Assembly: GCA_021613335.1 (NCBI GenBank)
Contig: JAJTWR010000311.1
Coordinates: 645,001-709,000, forward strand
Reading direction: 5' to 3'
Length of the DNA stretch: 64,000 bases
DNA from: Whitmania pigra
Lineage: Eukaryota; Annelida; Clitellata; Hirudinida; Haemopidae
Position numbers and translations under genes: made by a program. Shown here in pieces: positions 47,101-59,758 of this stretch (position 1 is its first letter; every line of letters begins with the position of its first letter). The notes beneath the pieces are model-generated. The model had not been told where the DNA came from, searched no databases, and saw only the letters and a program-made list of their open reading frames with translations.

Positions 47101-50100
47101 AAAGGAAGAATTGACAATACCTGAGACTTTTAAAGCCGATGGTGATGATAAAGCCAGTAAGTTTTTGAATGAAAAGTTTGTGTGGTAATGGAATGTTCAC
47201 TCAGAGCTTATGATGTCAGAGATCTGCCATTCTAATGCATCGACTCCTGATCAAGTGCCTCCCTCGAAGCTCAAGTTGTTTGTTGACTCCTCCCCTGAAG
47301 AAGTGAGATCCTAATTTTTTAATGTTTGCTTGTGGCATCTGGTGTTAATATGTGATTGATTGTGCAGAGAATCAACTTAAGGATGTCAGACTAATGTGAT
47401 TTTTGTAAAAATTGAAATGAAATTTATGTTAATTAGGATAAGAAGCCCACTGAAGGGAACGCTGATGAACCAGTTGTGCCTCAGACTCAGGCAGATTCTT
47501 CAATGACACCTATAAAAGTTCTGTCCATAGTTCATTGCTTAATTGTTTTATGATGACCAATAAAGGCTATTTATGTTAAGTTGATGAATGTGATTTATGT
47601 TGCAGGTGAATATTCAGACTAATTATGTTGCTGTCTTCGATACTCCATTTATGTGTGAGACTCCCGATCTGATGAAAGATGATAAAAATGTGGAAGAATC
47701 AATTAAGGATGCTAACCTTAATAATCCACATTTTGCTGCTGAAACCCAAGACATTGATGAAGTAGGGTGTTTTTTATATGTTAGAGACATTTTAGACCTT
47801 TTATGACATAAAATATGTTGTAAATTAGTCAATAAACTGCTAATTGTTTTTACATTGCACCATTTTTATTTAGAAAGCACTTAACATTTGTATCATTTAA
47901 TTGTTTAGGTTTCGAGTCACAAATCTAAAAGGAAGAGATTTGCTGATTCATTGGTTGGTTCCATGGGTATAACGGAAATTCCAGAAACTCCAGAAAAAGA
48001 CCAATTTGATTGCCAAACTCCTATTGCTCAAGCATCTAATTTGAAACTGAGAAATCAAAGAGATAGTTCTAATTATAGTGATGATGCTTCTTTATCACAA
48101 GATGATGTTGAGTTGAGGAGGAAATTGTTCTTTGATGATAATGATGATGATGATGAGGATCACAAGCATGGGGGAGTTGATAAGGATACCCCAAAAGATG
48201 TTTGTGAAGATGCCGATGAAGCATCTGACGAAGGAAAAATTAGATCATGTGCTTCTACAAATGAAGGCGATGGAGTGGCAAGCTTGGTTTCAGTTTCTGA
48301 AGATGTTGAGAGCACTTCTGAAGAAGTTACAAGAAAGGCTAAAATTTTGATAAACACAGAAGTTGGGGGTGCTTGTGTTAAAGATTTGCAGGATAACATT
48401 GAGAAAGAAGCAACACCATTGGCTGACGATGGATCATTTGATAAAGAAGCAGAAATTAAGACTGCAGGAGCTAAATGTCGCCATGTATCTGATGAAAGTG
48501 TTGATGCTGCAGAAGTTGGAAGTAATCAAAATAATCAATGTGATTACAAAATCGTGACTGAAATGCTTCCTCAACATGAGATTGGTGGCAATGTTGAAAC
48601 AATCATGGAATCTGAACAAGGTGATAAATTAAGAGATGCAACTTCAGAAGAAAACTCAACTTGTAAGTCCAAGCATACAGAAAGCAAGGATTTAAAAAGT
48701 TTTCAGGATGAGTGCCAAGGGACACTGGCAGTTGAAAATAAAAGTTCCGATGATATCGAAGGAATCTCCAAGTGTCCGGAAGAAATTGATGTCAAACCAT
48801 TTCGATCGAGGAATGTTTCCGATGTTTCTCTTCAAGCCAAAAGTCCCTCTGGGAATCTATTTCCTAAATCTTATGCTCATAAAAATAATGCATTAAAGAG
48901 CCCTGAATCATCAAAAAAATCAAAACCCACTAGTTCGCGTACTCAAAATTTGAGTCTGAATGTTGAGAAATGCAAATCGCCCAGTCCGAACAAACGGTCA
49001 GCCAGTTTAAAACAGATTGCCAGTAAAAAGCTGTTGAAGAAAAGCACTTCTCTTTCAAGAAAGAAACTCTTTGGAAATGTAGATAGTGAATTTGAATTGA
49101 ACTGTGACGATGATCAGTTCGACAGTGCCAGTCAACGAAGGAGAAGTAAAGAAGATTCTGTCGAAGAGGAAGTCTCGAATGCGAAGGTCATTCAAAGCAT
49201 CGTCACAGAAAGTCTTTCGACGTCGGCATTCAAGAAAAAAGTGAAAGAAGGTTCGAAGAATACCAAGAGAAAACAATTAAAATCGATATTAGCCGACTTG
49301 AAAGTGAACCTTGAAGATAACATGGAAACCATTTGCGATTCCAAAGAAAGTTCGTCAGAAAGGAGGATTAGTACGAGGTGCAACAAAGGAAAGATGAAAA
49401 CCGATCCTCGCTTTGTATTTTCAAACGACAAAACTCTTGAGAATGTAGATGGTGATGATACTAAAACTCTTGAGAATGTAGATGGTGATGATACTAAAAC
49501 TCTTGAGAATGTAGATGGTGATGATACTAAAACAATCGATTCCTGGGTGGCGCTCAAAAACAGGAAAAAGAATGTTCTCGCATCGATCAATTCCGATGAA
49601 AATGAAAATGCTTCAAAAATTGATGTGAAGACAAGAGAATCAAATAGCAGTAAGAGCCAATTAGAAAGCAAGGGTTCAATTTGCAAAAATAGTCCAAAAG
49701 TCTCTCCTGAGGTTCAATGTGACATTGAAACACAAGAAAAATCATCGAATGACTTTAAAATCACACCAGATTCCACAATTGTATCTCCTTCGGATGTCCT
49801 TCCTTCCAAAACAAAGGGAAAGAAGGTGAAAAGGAAGTCGAATGCTCGTACTCTGCAGGATGACTTGCTGCAAGACATCAAAAAAGAGGATGTTGAAGGT
49901 GATCACAAATTTGACGACAAGTTTGAGACTCCTGTTACTGATGAACGAAAGGAAATAGACATGGATTGCGTAAAAAAGGAGAATAAGAAGGATAAGGATG
50001 CACATAGAAATTTAAAATTGTCTGGAAATAAAAAGACAGTCAAGGGGAGAAAAGAGTCTTTAAACGTTGAAGGACAAGTTGATGATGAACCCAAATCTAA

Positions 50101-52759
50101 AAAAAGAAATACAGGCATCGCTTTAGATGCTTCCCTGGTAATGAAGGATATGCTACCGACGGACATTTCAAAACATCTTCCACATGATGATGGTGATGAT
50201 GACGACTTCTTAAACAAGAACACACAAGCCAAACCATACCCAAAAACCAGAAAGTCAAAAAGTAGGGATGTGACGACAGCTGTTGGTGATGCAGATGCGA
50301 GCAGGCATAGATTGGAGAACACTGTCACTAAGCCAACTGATGATGAGATCGAAGCCACAAAAAGCATGAAGGCCAAAGCAGAAGATGACGGCAATCAGAA
50401 CGAAGGTCGCAAGAACCAAAAAAGGAAGCACAACAACAGCAACAACAACAATGACGAAGGCAGCAGCAAAAGGAGGAAATGCACAGATGATAAAGATGGT
50501 GAGGATGAGAAAGTGGTGAGAACAAAAAGCCTCAGAAAAAGCAAAGCAATCGAAAGTTTAAAGTCTGAAGAGGCAGACGGGATGGATTGCGAGTCGAGCA
50601 TCACCGATTTTGTGGTTTCAAGGAGAAGCAATAGGTCTCAGAAAGGTTGGAAAAAAGTTTTTACTTTATAAATTTATTATTTTACTCATTTTAAGCTGCT
50701 TTAAATTTACTTGATCATGATAACGCAAGAACATTCTTGATAATGATCTGAATGGCCTTTTCCAGTTTCCAATGTTGTGACTCGACAAGAAGAGACGATT
50801 AAAATTCTCTTCACAGGAGTTCGAGAAGAAGATGCTTTGAAGGTAAATGAGAAATATTTTGTATAAAAATATAAAACGACAAACCGATCATTTAATCATT
50901 GTTATTTTCATGCAGTACTTAATGACCTTCATTTGTACTTGAAGGCATTGGTATAATGTTAACTGTGTTACTAATAGGCATTTTAAAACTTGAGAGCAAA
51001 TGGCTAATTTTTATATTAGATTTTTATAAATAATTTAAAAATGTAATATTTAAATTTTTCAGACATTAAGGAAACTTGGCGGTGAAGAGGCAGAGTCTGT
51101 TCTGGAATGCACGCACATAATTTCTGATCAGGTGACGATTCTGTTGTTTGTATTTTTAGTCAGCCAATCGTCTGAATGCCTTATTTATTCATCTCCATTG
51201 CTCAATAATCATGCAACTATTTATGAAGTGCGCCTGGTTGCAAACATAATGCCTAGATTTTGTGATGTCGAATGCAACACGGCTCTAGATTTGTTGCAAA
51301 GTTGAACTTACTCATCATCTAGATATGACATTTGTCTTGTCTTGTAAGTAGGCACCTGCAAATTATGAGATTTGTTTAATTATTTTTATCTGATATTTAC
51401 ATATTGGTTATCTCCATGTATTCATTAAATATTCTAATTTTCTACTTGATGTCATTAATAATAACTACTCATTATTGAGGTTACTAATATTAATAATGCC
51501 ACTAGTAAACATGTTTGACTTGTAATTATGATGAACACCAGGTGAGAAGGACAATAAAGTTTCTGTGTGGTGTTGCCAGAGGAATCCCTATTGTTTCCAC
51601 AGAGTGGCTGAAGGAATGCAAGAAACAGAAGAAATTCATTGGTTTGAGGATAAATGTTATAAACAAATTATTAAAATAACCAACAGTCATTAGTAAATAA
51701 TCATTAGCATCACAATGCTATTAAGCTGCTCTATTTTTTTTTTTTAAACTGTTTTTGTAAAATATTAACTATTTTGATTTTTTGTAATTTCCACTTCGTA
51801 TTTGTCATTGTCAGACGCCTGGTCATACCTCATCAACGATGTCGAGAGTGAACGAAAATTCAAATTCGACCTCAGAGAAAGCCTCACTCGCTCTGCAGCT
51901 AACAAGTTGTTTGAAGGTCTCACATTTCACATCACAAAGAATGTCAAACCAGAGCCCTCAGAAATGAAAGGTTACTTAAATAACCTTTGTGATATTTAAA
52001 TGGATTTTGCATTTAAATTATTTTTCTGCAGAAATCATACATTGTGGCGGTGGAAAGGTTAATTTGTTTTGTTTTTTTGTATTTTTATTTCAAATCTTTT
52101 TTAATATATTTTAATTTATAAAATATTTTAATGCAGGTAGATTTATAGATATTTCAAATATATTTTAATGCAAATAAATAGATGTCTCTTAACATTAAAG
52201 TTCTACTATAATTATATGCTTTAACTAGACAACCTCTATTTATTAGTTAATGGCAAATAATTTCCAAATAGGCAGTGAATTCACTAATAACTATTATCAT
52301 TATAAGGTTGTTGATTCGATGCCGAGAAAATATTCCGACAAGCTGATTGTCATTTCTTGCTTTGACGACACCAATTTGTGTAAAAATCTTCATGCACTTG
52401 AAGTTCCTGTCGTCTCATCGGAGTTTGTCATGACGGGAGTCCTCAGACATGTTGTTGATCCACTTGAGTAGGTTTTGTTGCTATTAATATTCGTGCATAT
52501 TTTTAGTATCCTCGCATATTGTTATTATCCATGTATATTATAAATATCTGATTAATTTAATTGGATAAAGCATTTTTGATTGAACTGTTGACATGATGAA
52601 TTTGAAGCTTACAGTGAACTTCATTGTAATTTCAATAAATACTTAATTTTGTTTGTTATTACCACCAGATTCAAACTGTCCCTCACATCTTCTGAGAATA
52701 AAAGTGAAGTCCTTAACTCACAAAAATCTGAACGAGTTACTCAGAGGAGGAAGAGATGA
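44161..52759 (+). CDS. MDC1: MDC1 homologue, FHA plus tandem-BRCT DNA-damage mediator (complete)
   Basis: Twenty exons: 44161-44250, 44441-44507, 44731-44783, 44845-44937, 45061-45156, 45651-45821, 45882-45966, 46154-46227, 47087-47156, 47220-47302, 47437-47517, 47606-47761, 47909-50645, 50766-50842, 51063-51131, 51542-51641, 51815-51970, 52032-52057, 52307-52467, 52669-52759, in frame to 1511 residues. The N terminus MDLEETQILD carries a TQ at T6, equivalent to the ATM site T4 of human MDC1. An FHA domain follows (IGRSSECEI with R59, then LSKHHC with S73 and H75). A long acidic/lysine-rich SQ/TQ-containing middle comes from one 2.7-kb exon. The end is a tandem BRCT (ILFTGVREEDAL, VRRTIKFLCGVARGIPIVS, then GGGKVVDSMPRKYSDKLIV). 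The T of FTG and the RRTIKFLC lysine match phosphopeptide-binding positions. Known role: binds phosphorylated H2AX and organises repair foci. Confidence 0.93.
49430..49528 (+). repeat. Three 33-bp coding repeats in MDC1 (11-residue units)
   Basis: Three identical units of AAAACTCTTGAGAATGTAGA plus the 13 bases that follow, encoding TKTLENVDGDD in the disordered middle. Identity at the DNA level indicates recent duplication. Confidence 0.95.
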
Positions 52760-54438
52760 TAGGAAGATGATAATGAAGACATAAATTGTGAAACCTAAAA
52801 GAAATCATTTAATTGCAATCCAACAGAATTATATAAATGTTCATCCCTGTTTATATTTTTTATATTCTTTATTTAGATTTGTCTGACAGGAGCGTAATTT
52901 TATGTTTAACTATTGACTGGCTCCTTGAATGGAGATGAATGCTTGTGTATTTGTGGCTGGGCAAACAATTTAAGTGTTTTTGTTACGTTAAAAGCTTGTA
53001 TCATTTGTGTTTTTGGGCATAAACGTATAAATAGCAGTTGAGTTCTTTTATTATGAGAACTATTGTGACATAATTTAAAAGATTTATTTGAACCTTTGGC
53101 TGGTCAGATACATTCAGTTATCTATAATGAAAGCAAAATCTTTCTAACGAAGTATGTGCATTAATTCCTGAAAATATTCTGCAAATTTGTTTACATTATT
53201 TTAGATCAAATTGGGCGAAACTTTGAGACCACAATTGTTCGACCTTAAGCTTACATAAATTTTTTTATAACATTGGTTTTCATTTGGCCTCAGTTGGAGT
53301 AGATGCGTTAATATATATCGTAGTTAACTTTAAGCCGTTTTCAAACAAACGAAGACAGATTAGCGATTAGTTCTATGGGTTGCTTCTCTTGACCCCGCGT
53401 TACCAGTGCCTTCAAATTCTATTAGTATAGGGCTCTCTAAAGATAGATTAAGCACATAATCCAGCGTGCTATTCATCTGCGTTGTCAATCCTAGTTAACT
53501 GTGCCTGCTGGTAAAATTTAAAGATGGATTTCTGGATATCCATGGTTCAGAGAAGCAAATATTTCATCGGGAGTTGCAATGAGCAAGAACCGCGCTGAGA
53601 AGTTGAATCACTTTTAAATATATAATCCAAATTATGCTTTAAATTTTAAACATGTGTTGAATTACAAAACCTATGTGATTTTTTCGAAGACATGCAGAAC
53701 CTTGTTGTTCCTTGTTGGAAAGTTGAACGTATCGTAATGTAATAAAATATAATATTGGTTAGTATTAAGTACTCAAATATTTATAACATAAAAGAAATTA
53801 TTTGAAATTATTTATAATTATTATAACAAATATAGCAAAAACTCCTGACTGAACTTGTGAGGATTTCTCTAAAATGTGTCTTCTATAAACTTCTATAAAA
53901 AAATTTTTTTTTAATTTTTTGAATATTTTGATTAAAGGCATTTAGAATAAATGGTAATTTGCATCTTATTATTAATAAGTTAATTTCGAAATTTTTAAGG
54001 CTATGTAACTGAATTGTTATAACTGAAATTCTAAGGTAAATAATTCAAGCAATAAATAATATTTATGAAAAAAGTGAATATAACTATCATTTTAATCATT
54101 CAGGGGTTCGTCTTGTTGCTTATGACGGTGTTGCTCTTATCGTAAGGGGAATCGCCGGATCTTGGTCGACCTTTAGAAATTTATTGAAAAAAATTAATTA
54201 GTCTAATTTTTGACCAAATTTAACGAAGAAGTGGTTTTTGTGACCTGGTAAGTTAAGTTAGATATTTTGTCAGTAAAATTTCACTTCTTAATCTGCCCTT
54301 GACCTGGCAATGTAAGTGTTAGTGAGATGACCTGTGCCATTTCTCAGACTCCAGCTGACCACCTGCAGCTGTTTGTGACCTCGGGTTCAGTTTTTCCTTT
54401 TGGTTTTGCAGGTTTTTGACAATTTAAGACCGAAGTTA
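52760..54438. other. Spacer between MDC1 and the CoA-transferase gene
   Basis: AT-rich. 53330-53520 is somewhat GC-richer (GACCCCGCGTTACCAGTGCC) without recognisable homology. 54090-54160 could hold a 5' untranslated exon of the CoA-transferase, since that gene's first coding exon begins at an acceptor (TTTTGCAG before 54412). Confidence 0.4.
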
Positions 54439-57400
54439 ATGTCGTCTGTGACATTGCCGCAACGGAAAACAAAGATGGTTATTCTGGTTTCAAAGTTTTT
54501 CGGCTCAAGAGGATTTAGGAATTTAAGCAAATGGGCTAAAGGTGCTCAAACACGATTTTACTCGACCGAACCTTTTCAACCAATATACGGAAGAACTCCG
54601 AAGGCGATGACCGCTGATGAGGCAGTTACTGTAATAAAACCAGGTTTTGACTATTTTAGCTGAATGTCACCTGGATCCGAGGGTTATATAAAATAACTTT
54701 GTTTTCTAAGGAATGAACGTCTACATTCAAGGATGTGCTGCCACCCCAAATCTGCTTGTTGACGCCATGGCTAGATATGGCAAAAAGGCCAATTTATCAA
54801 ATGTGAAAGTTTATCACATACATACTGAGGGCCCTGCAACATATACCCAAGAAGAATATGCAGGTTGGCTTGTATATTTTGATTTTCCCAATTTTGTCAG
54901 TGAGAATTGACTTAATTTTTATGTTCTTAGGTCATTTCAGAAGCACCTCATTTTTTATTGGAAAAAACTGTAGGGATGCTATCAATTCTGGCCGAGGAGA
55001 TTTCACACCAATATTTTTGAGTGAAGTTCCAAAATTGTTTCGTAAAAATATTATCCAAGTAGATGTGGCCCTCATCACAGTATCACCTCCTGATTCACAT
55101 GGTTTCTGTTCCATGGGCACAAGTATTGATACAACCAGAGCAGCTCTTCAAAAGGCTGAATATGTGATAGGTCTGTGAATAATTTTGGTTGAGTCAAGAT
55201 GTTTTGAGCAATTTTTATTCTTTTGATCAAACTAATAATACAACAGCCTGGTAATATTTGACATTTAAACAGCTCAGATTAACAAAAACATGCCAAGAAC
55301 ATTTGGCGACAGCAGCATTCACATGTCTCACTTTGATGCCATGATTGAGGGACACGTGGATCTTCCAGCCCTTCACGCTAAAAATCCAAGTCCTCAGGAA
55401 GAAAAGATTGGTGAACTGATCGCTGAAAACCTTGTTTCTGATGGTGCTACTTTGCAGATGGGTGAGAAATATTATTTGCTTTTGGATGTTATCATTTTCT
55501 GATAGCAATCTGTTGTTTAAAACTTAAAACTTTAAAACTCTTATCAACTTATGGTTTTTTTCCTTGACCATACATTAGCTTGAATTCCATTAGAATAATC
55601 TCAGATTGGATATTACAAAAGGATAATTATATAAAATAGACAATTTGTTTCTTCTTTGCTCACTCTTTGTCTTTATTTTATACCAGGTTTATTTATTTTC
55701 ATTTAATGTCATATGTGCTTTTTGATTAAATTACTAGGCATTGGATCCATACCAGATGTGGTTCTCTCAAAGCTTGGTGACCACAAACATCTTGGTGTTC
55801 ATTCTGAAATGTTCAGTGACGGGATAATTCCACTGGTCGAATGTGGAGCCATAACCAACTCTCAGAAAGTCATCCAGCAAGGAAAAATCGTCGGCAGCTT
55901 TGCATTCGGTTCCAAGAAGTTGTACGAATTCATCAACGACAATCCCCTCATCTGTACTTACTCTTTGAATATTGCCATAAGATGAATGATAAATATCAAA
56001 TACATTTTCATTGCATTTGATTAAAAACTGGCAGGACTGGTGATAATTTACACAAACAATCTTTATTTGTGAAGCAATGCAGGATGCAGGATACGTAAAC
56101 AATCCGGTGGTCATTGCCCAGAACCCGAGGGTGACGGCCATCAACTCGTGCATTGAAGTTGACCTCACAGGACAAGTTGTATCTGATTCCATTGGCACAA
56201 GAATGTATTCAGGTAGGAGAGGAATTCACATTAACTAAAATTAAAATGTGATTGTTATTGTGACATTTTATTTAATTAAGAAGAGTTAAACTGACTCACT
56301 GTCCATTGATCAACTGATGAATTGATGACTATCAATGCCTTTTGATCAATTGAAGAATTGATGACTACCATTGCCCATTCATTGATGAATTGATCAATCA
56401 GCAATTTGTGAACTTTAAGCACACTCTTGTTATCCATGCATATCAAAGTATGGTTTGTGTGTGCATTAATTAAAGTCCATTTCATCACTAGGTCATTAGG
56501 ATTAGAAATTCTTTCAATGTCTTAAACTTAAACTAGTCAATTATGGTTTGGAATGAAGTGGTTTCATCATTTTTTGTTTGAAGTTGGTTGTAAATGAAAC
56601 CATCGAAGTGAAGTTTGCAATGCTGATGATTCAAAATTTGAGCTTTGCTTTTTAAATGCATCAGAAGCCATTTCTAAAGCTTATGATTTTCAACCTATAA
56701 AACAGTCTATGGCACAATGAATGACATAAAATTACATTATTACTGTTAAATGAAATCACCAGTAATTGAAAACTGATTTTATTTATTTTCAAGTTTCCAA
56801 TAGTATTAGTATTTATCCAAAATTATTATTTTTATATTTGTCTGATATTTTTAGAGTGCCTTGTGCATCCAGGTAGAATGTGAAGGCACTTTTTAATTTA
56901 TTGACCATTTATATAGCGCCCCTGCCCAAATGTGCATATAACACATAACGACCGTTACCATTACCGCCACATGCAGGCACGCAACCCATTCGCTCGACCT
57001 TTGCACATGTCTCATCATTATTCATTTATTTTCAGTTAATTCAGTTCTCTTTGCAATTTTCTCTAACTCAGTCTATTAATTGTAATTCAAGAATTTTTGA
57101 TTCCACATAGGTGTTGGTGGTCAGGTTGATTTCCTGAGGGGAGCTGCCCTGGGGTTGGATGGACTTGGAAAGCCTATTCTTGCAATGCCAGCCACTACAA
57201 GCAGAGGAGAAACAAAAATTGTTCCATTCCTCAAGGAGGGTATGTTGTAGATATTCTGTACTAAAAGAGTTGCTTTTTATTTTGAGATTCTGTAATGATA
57301 TCATTTCATCACACTCATGTGGATAAAAATATTCCATTAAACGTGAATCTATGAATTTACCAAAAGAGAAGTTTCAAAAATCTTAATGGTAAGAGTGACT

Positions 57401-59476
57401 ATATCATTAAAATCTTTAATACATTCCAAATTCGCAGTCAGTCGTCCCTTGCAACGTAATCAGTGTTGAAAGGCTGTGAGTTTTATTTCAATAGAACCAT
57501 CCTTATCACTAGCCTTCTGAATTCGCAGTAATTGCCTACACTATCACTGTTGAAAGGCTGTGAGAATTTTTTTCAATTGATATTTTTATCACTAGCCTTC
57601 CAAATTCTCAGTCAGTCGACCCTTGCTACACTTGCACTACTACCCTTGCTATCATTGTTGAAAGGCTGCGAGAATTTATTTTTTCAATAGAACCATCTTT
57701 ATCATTAGAATAGTTAGCAGCATTTTTAGTGTCACTGCTCTCGTTATGATGAGTTGCGTCTGGCAGTTTTAGAATATTCTTTACCACTTCTCTGAGATTA
57801 ACATAACTTGTGACACTATGAGTGTTGAAAGGCTGAGAGAATTTCTTTTTCCTATAGAACCATTTTCATCGCTAGAATAGTTAGCAGCATTTTTAGTGTC
57901 ACTGCTCACGGTATAACGAATTGTCCCAATTGTCGATAACATGGTATTCTGAATCAGAAATAGCTGGATAGAACATGGAAATAAAGGAACCATCCAATAG
58001 AACCATCTTTATCACTAGAATTGTTAGGAACAGTTTTTTGTGTCACTGCTCTCATTATGATGAGTTGTATCTGGCAGTTTTAGAATATTCTTAACCACTT
58101 CTCTGAGATTAACATAACTTGTGACACTATGAGTGTTGATATGCTGTGAGAATTTCTTTTTCCTATAGAATAATCTTTATCACTAGAATTGTTAGCAGCA
58201 TTCTTTGTGTCACTGCTCTCATTATGATGAGTTGTGTCTGGCAGTTTTAGATTATTCTTTACCACTTCTCTGAGATTAACTTAACTGGCATCAAGACTCA
58301 TTTCTGTATTCCTGCTGTCGTTTGTTTCTTGTGCAATTGAATCCAACATGGATTTTATGTCTTGGATTTTGAATTTAGATTCTCAATTTGAATATTATAG
58401 ATGGTCTTGCCAATATGTTACTAATAGTGACGTATATAAACGATACATCCAGCCATAGTCAACCACAGTTTAACGTTCTGAACTTTCATTTTTTGAAGTA
58501 ATTCGTTAACATTTGATAACCTTTCCAAATGCTTGTGTCGTGATGTATTCACAATTGCTAGGGCTGTGAATATGTTACTATCATTATTGTTGGGTTTCCT
58601 GCAAAGGACCTTCACAAACCTTACTAGATCCTCAACTGGAACTAAATTTGGTAACACTTTTACCTTATCAGCCTAGTAATTCATCTTTACTAATAGTCTT
58701 TGGTAGGTTGTCGGACAATTTGGCATCTGACAAATGTTGTACACTGTGAAAAAAATGGCTGAGAACACGTAATTAACCTCATCTGCACTTGTTTGCAATG
58801 TGTCCATGCCCTTACATATAATTTCATTGGAACTCGTATCGATGTCATGGTATTCTGGATCAGAAATAACTGGAAAGAACATGGAAATAAAATGACCCAT
58901 ACGTACATATTCGTCGGTTTCGTACTAGACATAAAAATTATCATTCTCTCTTTTAAGAGAAAATGAAATTCAAGATGCCCATTTCCATGAGAGTAATTCT
59001 TGCTTGTAGCACTGACAGATGATAAGCAACGTGTTATTTAAGTTCCTCAGCAATCCAATTTCTTCGGCGAGTTTGTCTACTTATAAAGAATAGTGTGAAA
59101 TATATTGTTTGAAAGCACATCTTTGTTCGGAGTCCCTTAACTTGGCTTCAATGACATTGAATACCACCTACAAGACACTGGCCTCCATCACTGTTAATAT
59201 GCCTTCTACTTGATCAAAGCTTGTATGCATTGATACTTCCAATAATTGTCCCTTGTACTATTTTCTTCGAGCAAAAAGATTGTAAATATTATATTAGATT
59301 ATTATAAAATTAATTATTAATCAATTTTTATTGTTTCAATAAATTTTTAATTTAAGTAATTTTAATTTTATTACATTAATTTGTTTTAACAAATTGTAAA
59401 TCGTATGCTGTTAACACAATAGCAAATAATTCAATTTTTTAGCAGCTTTATTCAACTAAGCACCACAATTCATATA

Positions 59477-59514
<38 letters not shown>

Positions 59515-59758
59515 TATTATTAATTCAGTGAAGTTTGGAGTTAAACCTTTAATCAACCTCAATTTGCTTGTAGGAGGAGGAGTTGTCACCACAAGGGCTC
59601 ACGTTCACTACATTGTAACTGAGTTTGGAGTGACCTGCCTGTTCGGCAAGAGCCTTAGGCAAAGGGCTTATGAGCTCATCAAAATTTCTCATCCTGACCA
59701 CAGGGAGGCCTTGGAAAAAGCTGCATTCAAGAGGCTCAAAGTCATGCCTTCCCCATGA
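54439..59758 (+). CDS. Mitochondrial 4-hydroxybutyrate/acetyl-CoA type CoA-transferase (complete)
   Basis: Eight exons: from 54439 (exon begins 54412) to 54643, then 54711-54863, 54931-55170, 55273-55461, 55738-55953, 56075-56212, 57111-57239, 59574-59758, all joined in phase 1, giving 484 residues from ATG 54439 or 472 from ATG 54475. The basic N terminus from the second ATG (VSKFFGSRGFRNLSKWAKGA, then RFYSTEP) looks like a mitochondrial presequence. Family blocks are VYIQGCAATPNLLVDAM, VALITVSPPDSHGFCSMGTS, GIGSIPDVVLSKLGDHK, LGVHSEMFSDGIIPLV (its Glu, near residue 287, is the expected catalytic carboxylate), NSCIEVDLTGQVVSDSIG, GVGGQVDFLRGAA and GGVVTTRAHVHYIVTEFG. Reaction known for the family: transfer of CoA between acetyl-CoA and short acids such as 4-hydroxybutyrate or acetate. 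The exact substrate cannot be read here. Intron 7 is 2.3 kb and holds old repeats. Confidence 0.92.
57430..58290. repeat. Degenerate ~167-bp tandem repeat in CoA-transferase intron 7
   Basis: Several imperfect units share GTGTCACTGCTCTCATTATG, CTGGCAGTTTTAGAATATTC, CACTTCTCTGAGATTAACAT and GTGTTGAAAGGCTG. Clear unit starts lie near 57713, 58021 and 58188, with more diverged and shorter units before 57713. A 45-base piece (ATGGTATTCTG to AACATGGAAATAAA) at about 57939-57984 recurs at about 58846-58891. Confidence 0.85.
58421..59275 (-). pseudogene. Degraded coding remnant, minus strand, inside the CoA-transferase intron
   Basis: Several short minus-strand stretches read like protein but are broken by stops and frameshifts: FDQVEGILTVMEASV, VVFNVIEAKLRDSEQRC and LAEEIGLLRNLNNTLLIICQ at 59230-58990; ISDPEYHDIDTSSNEIICKG near 58830; LPNLVPVEDLVRFVKVLCRK and FTALAIVNTSRHKHLERL at 58655-58510. 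They look like a decayed gene copy in order along one strand. I could not identify the parent protein. It could also be a nested multi-exon gene, but in-frame stops at two places argue against that. Confidence 0.45.

Noticed and set aside
56880..57010. TTTATATAGCGCCC-containing GC-richer patch in a CoA-transferase intron
   Set aside because: Looks like a common dispersed repeat fragment of marine and freshwater invertebrates; no structure could be supported.
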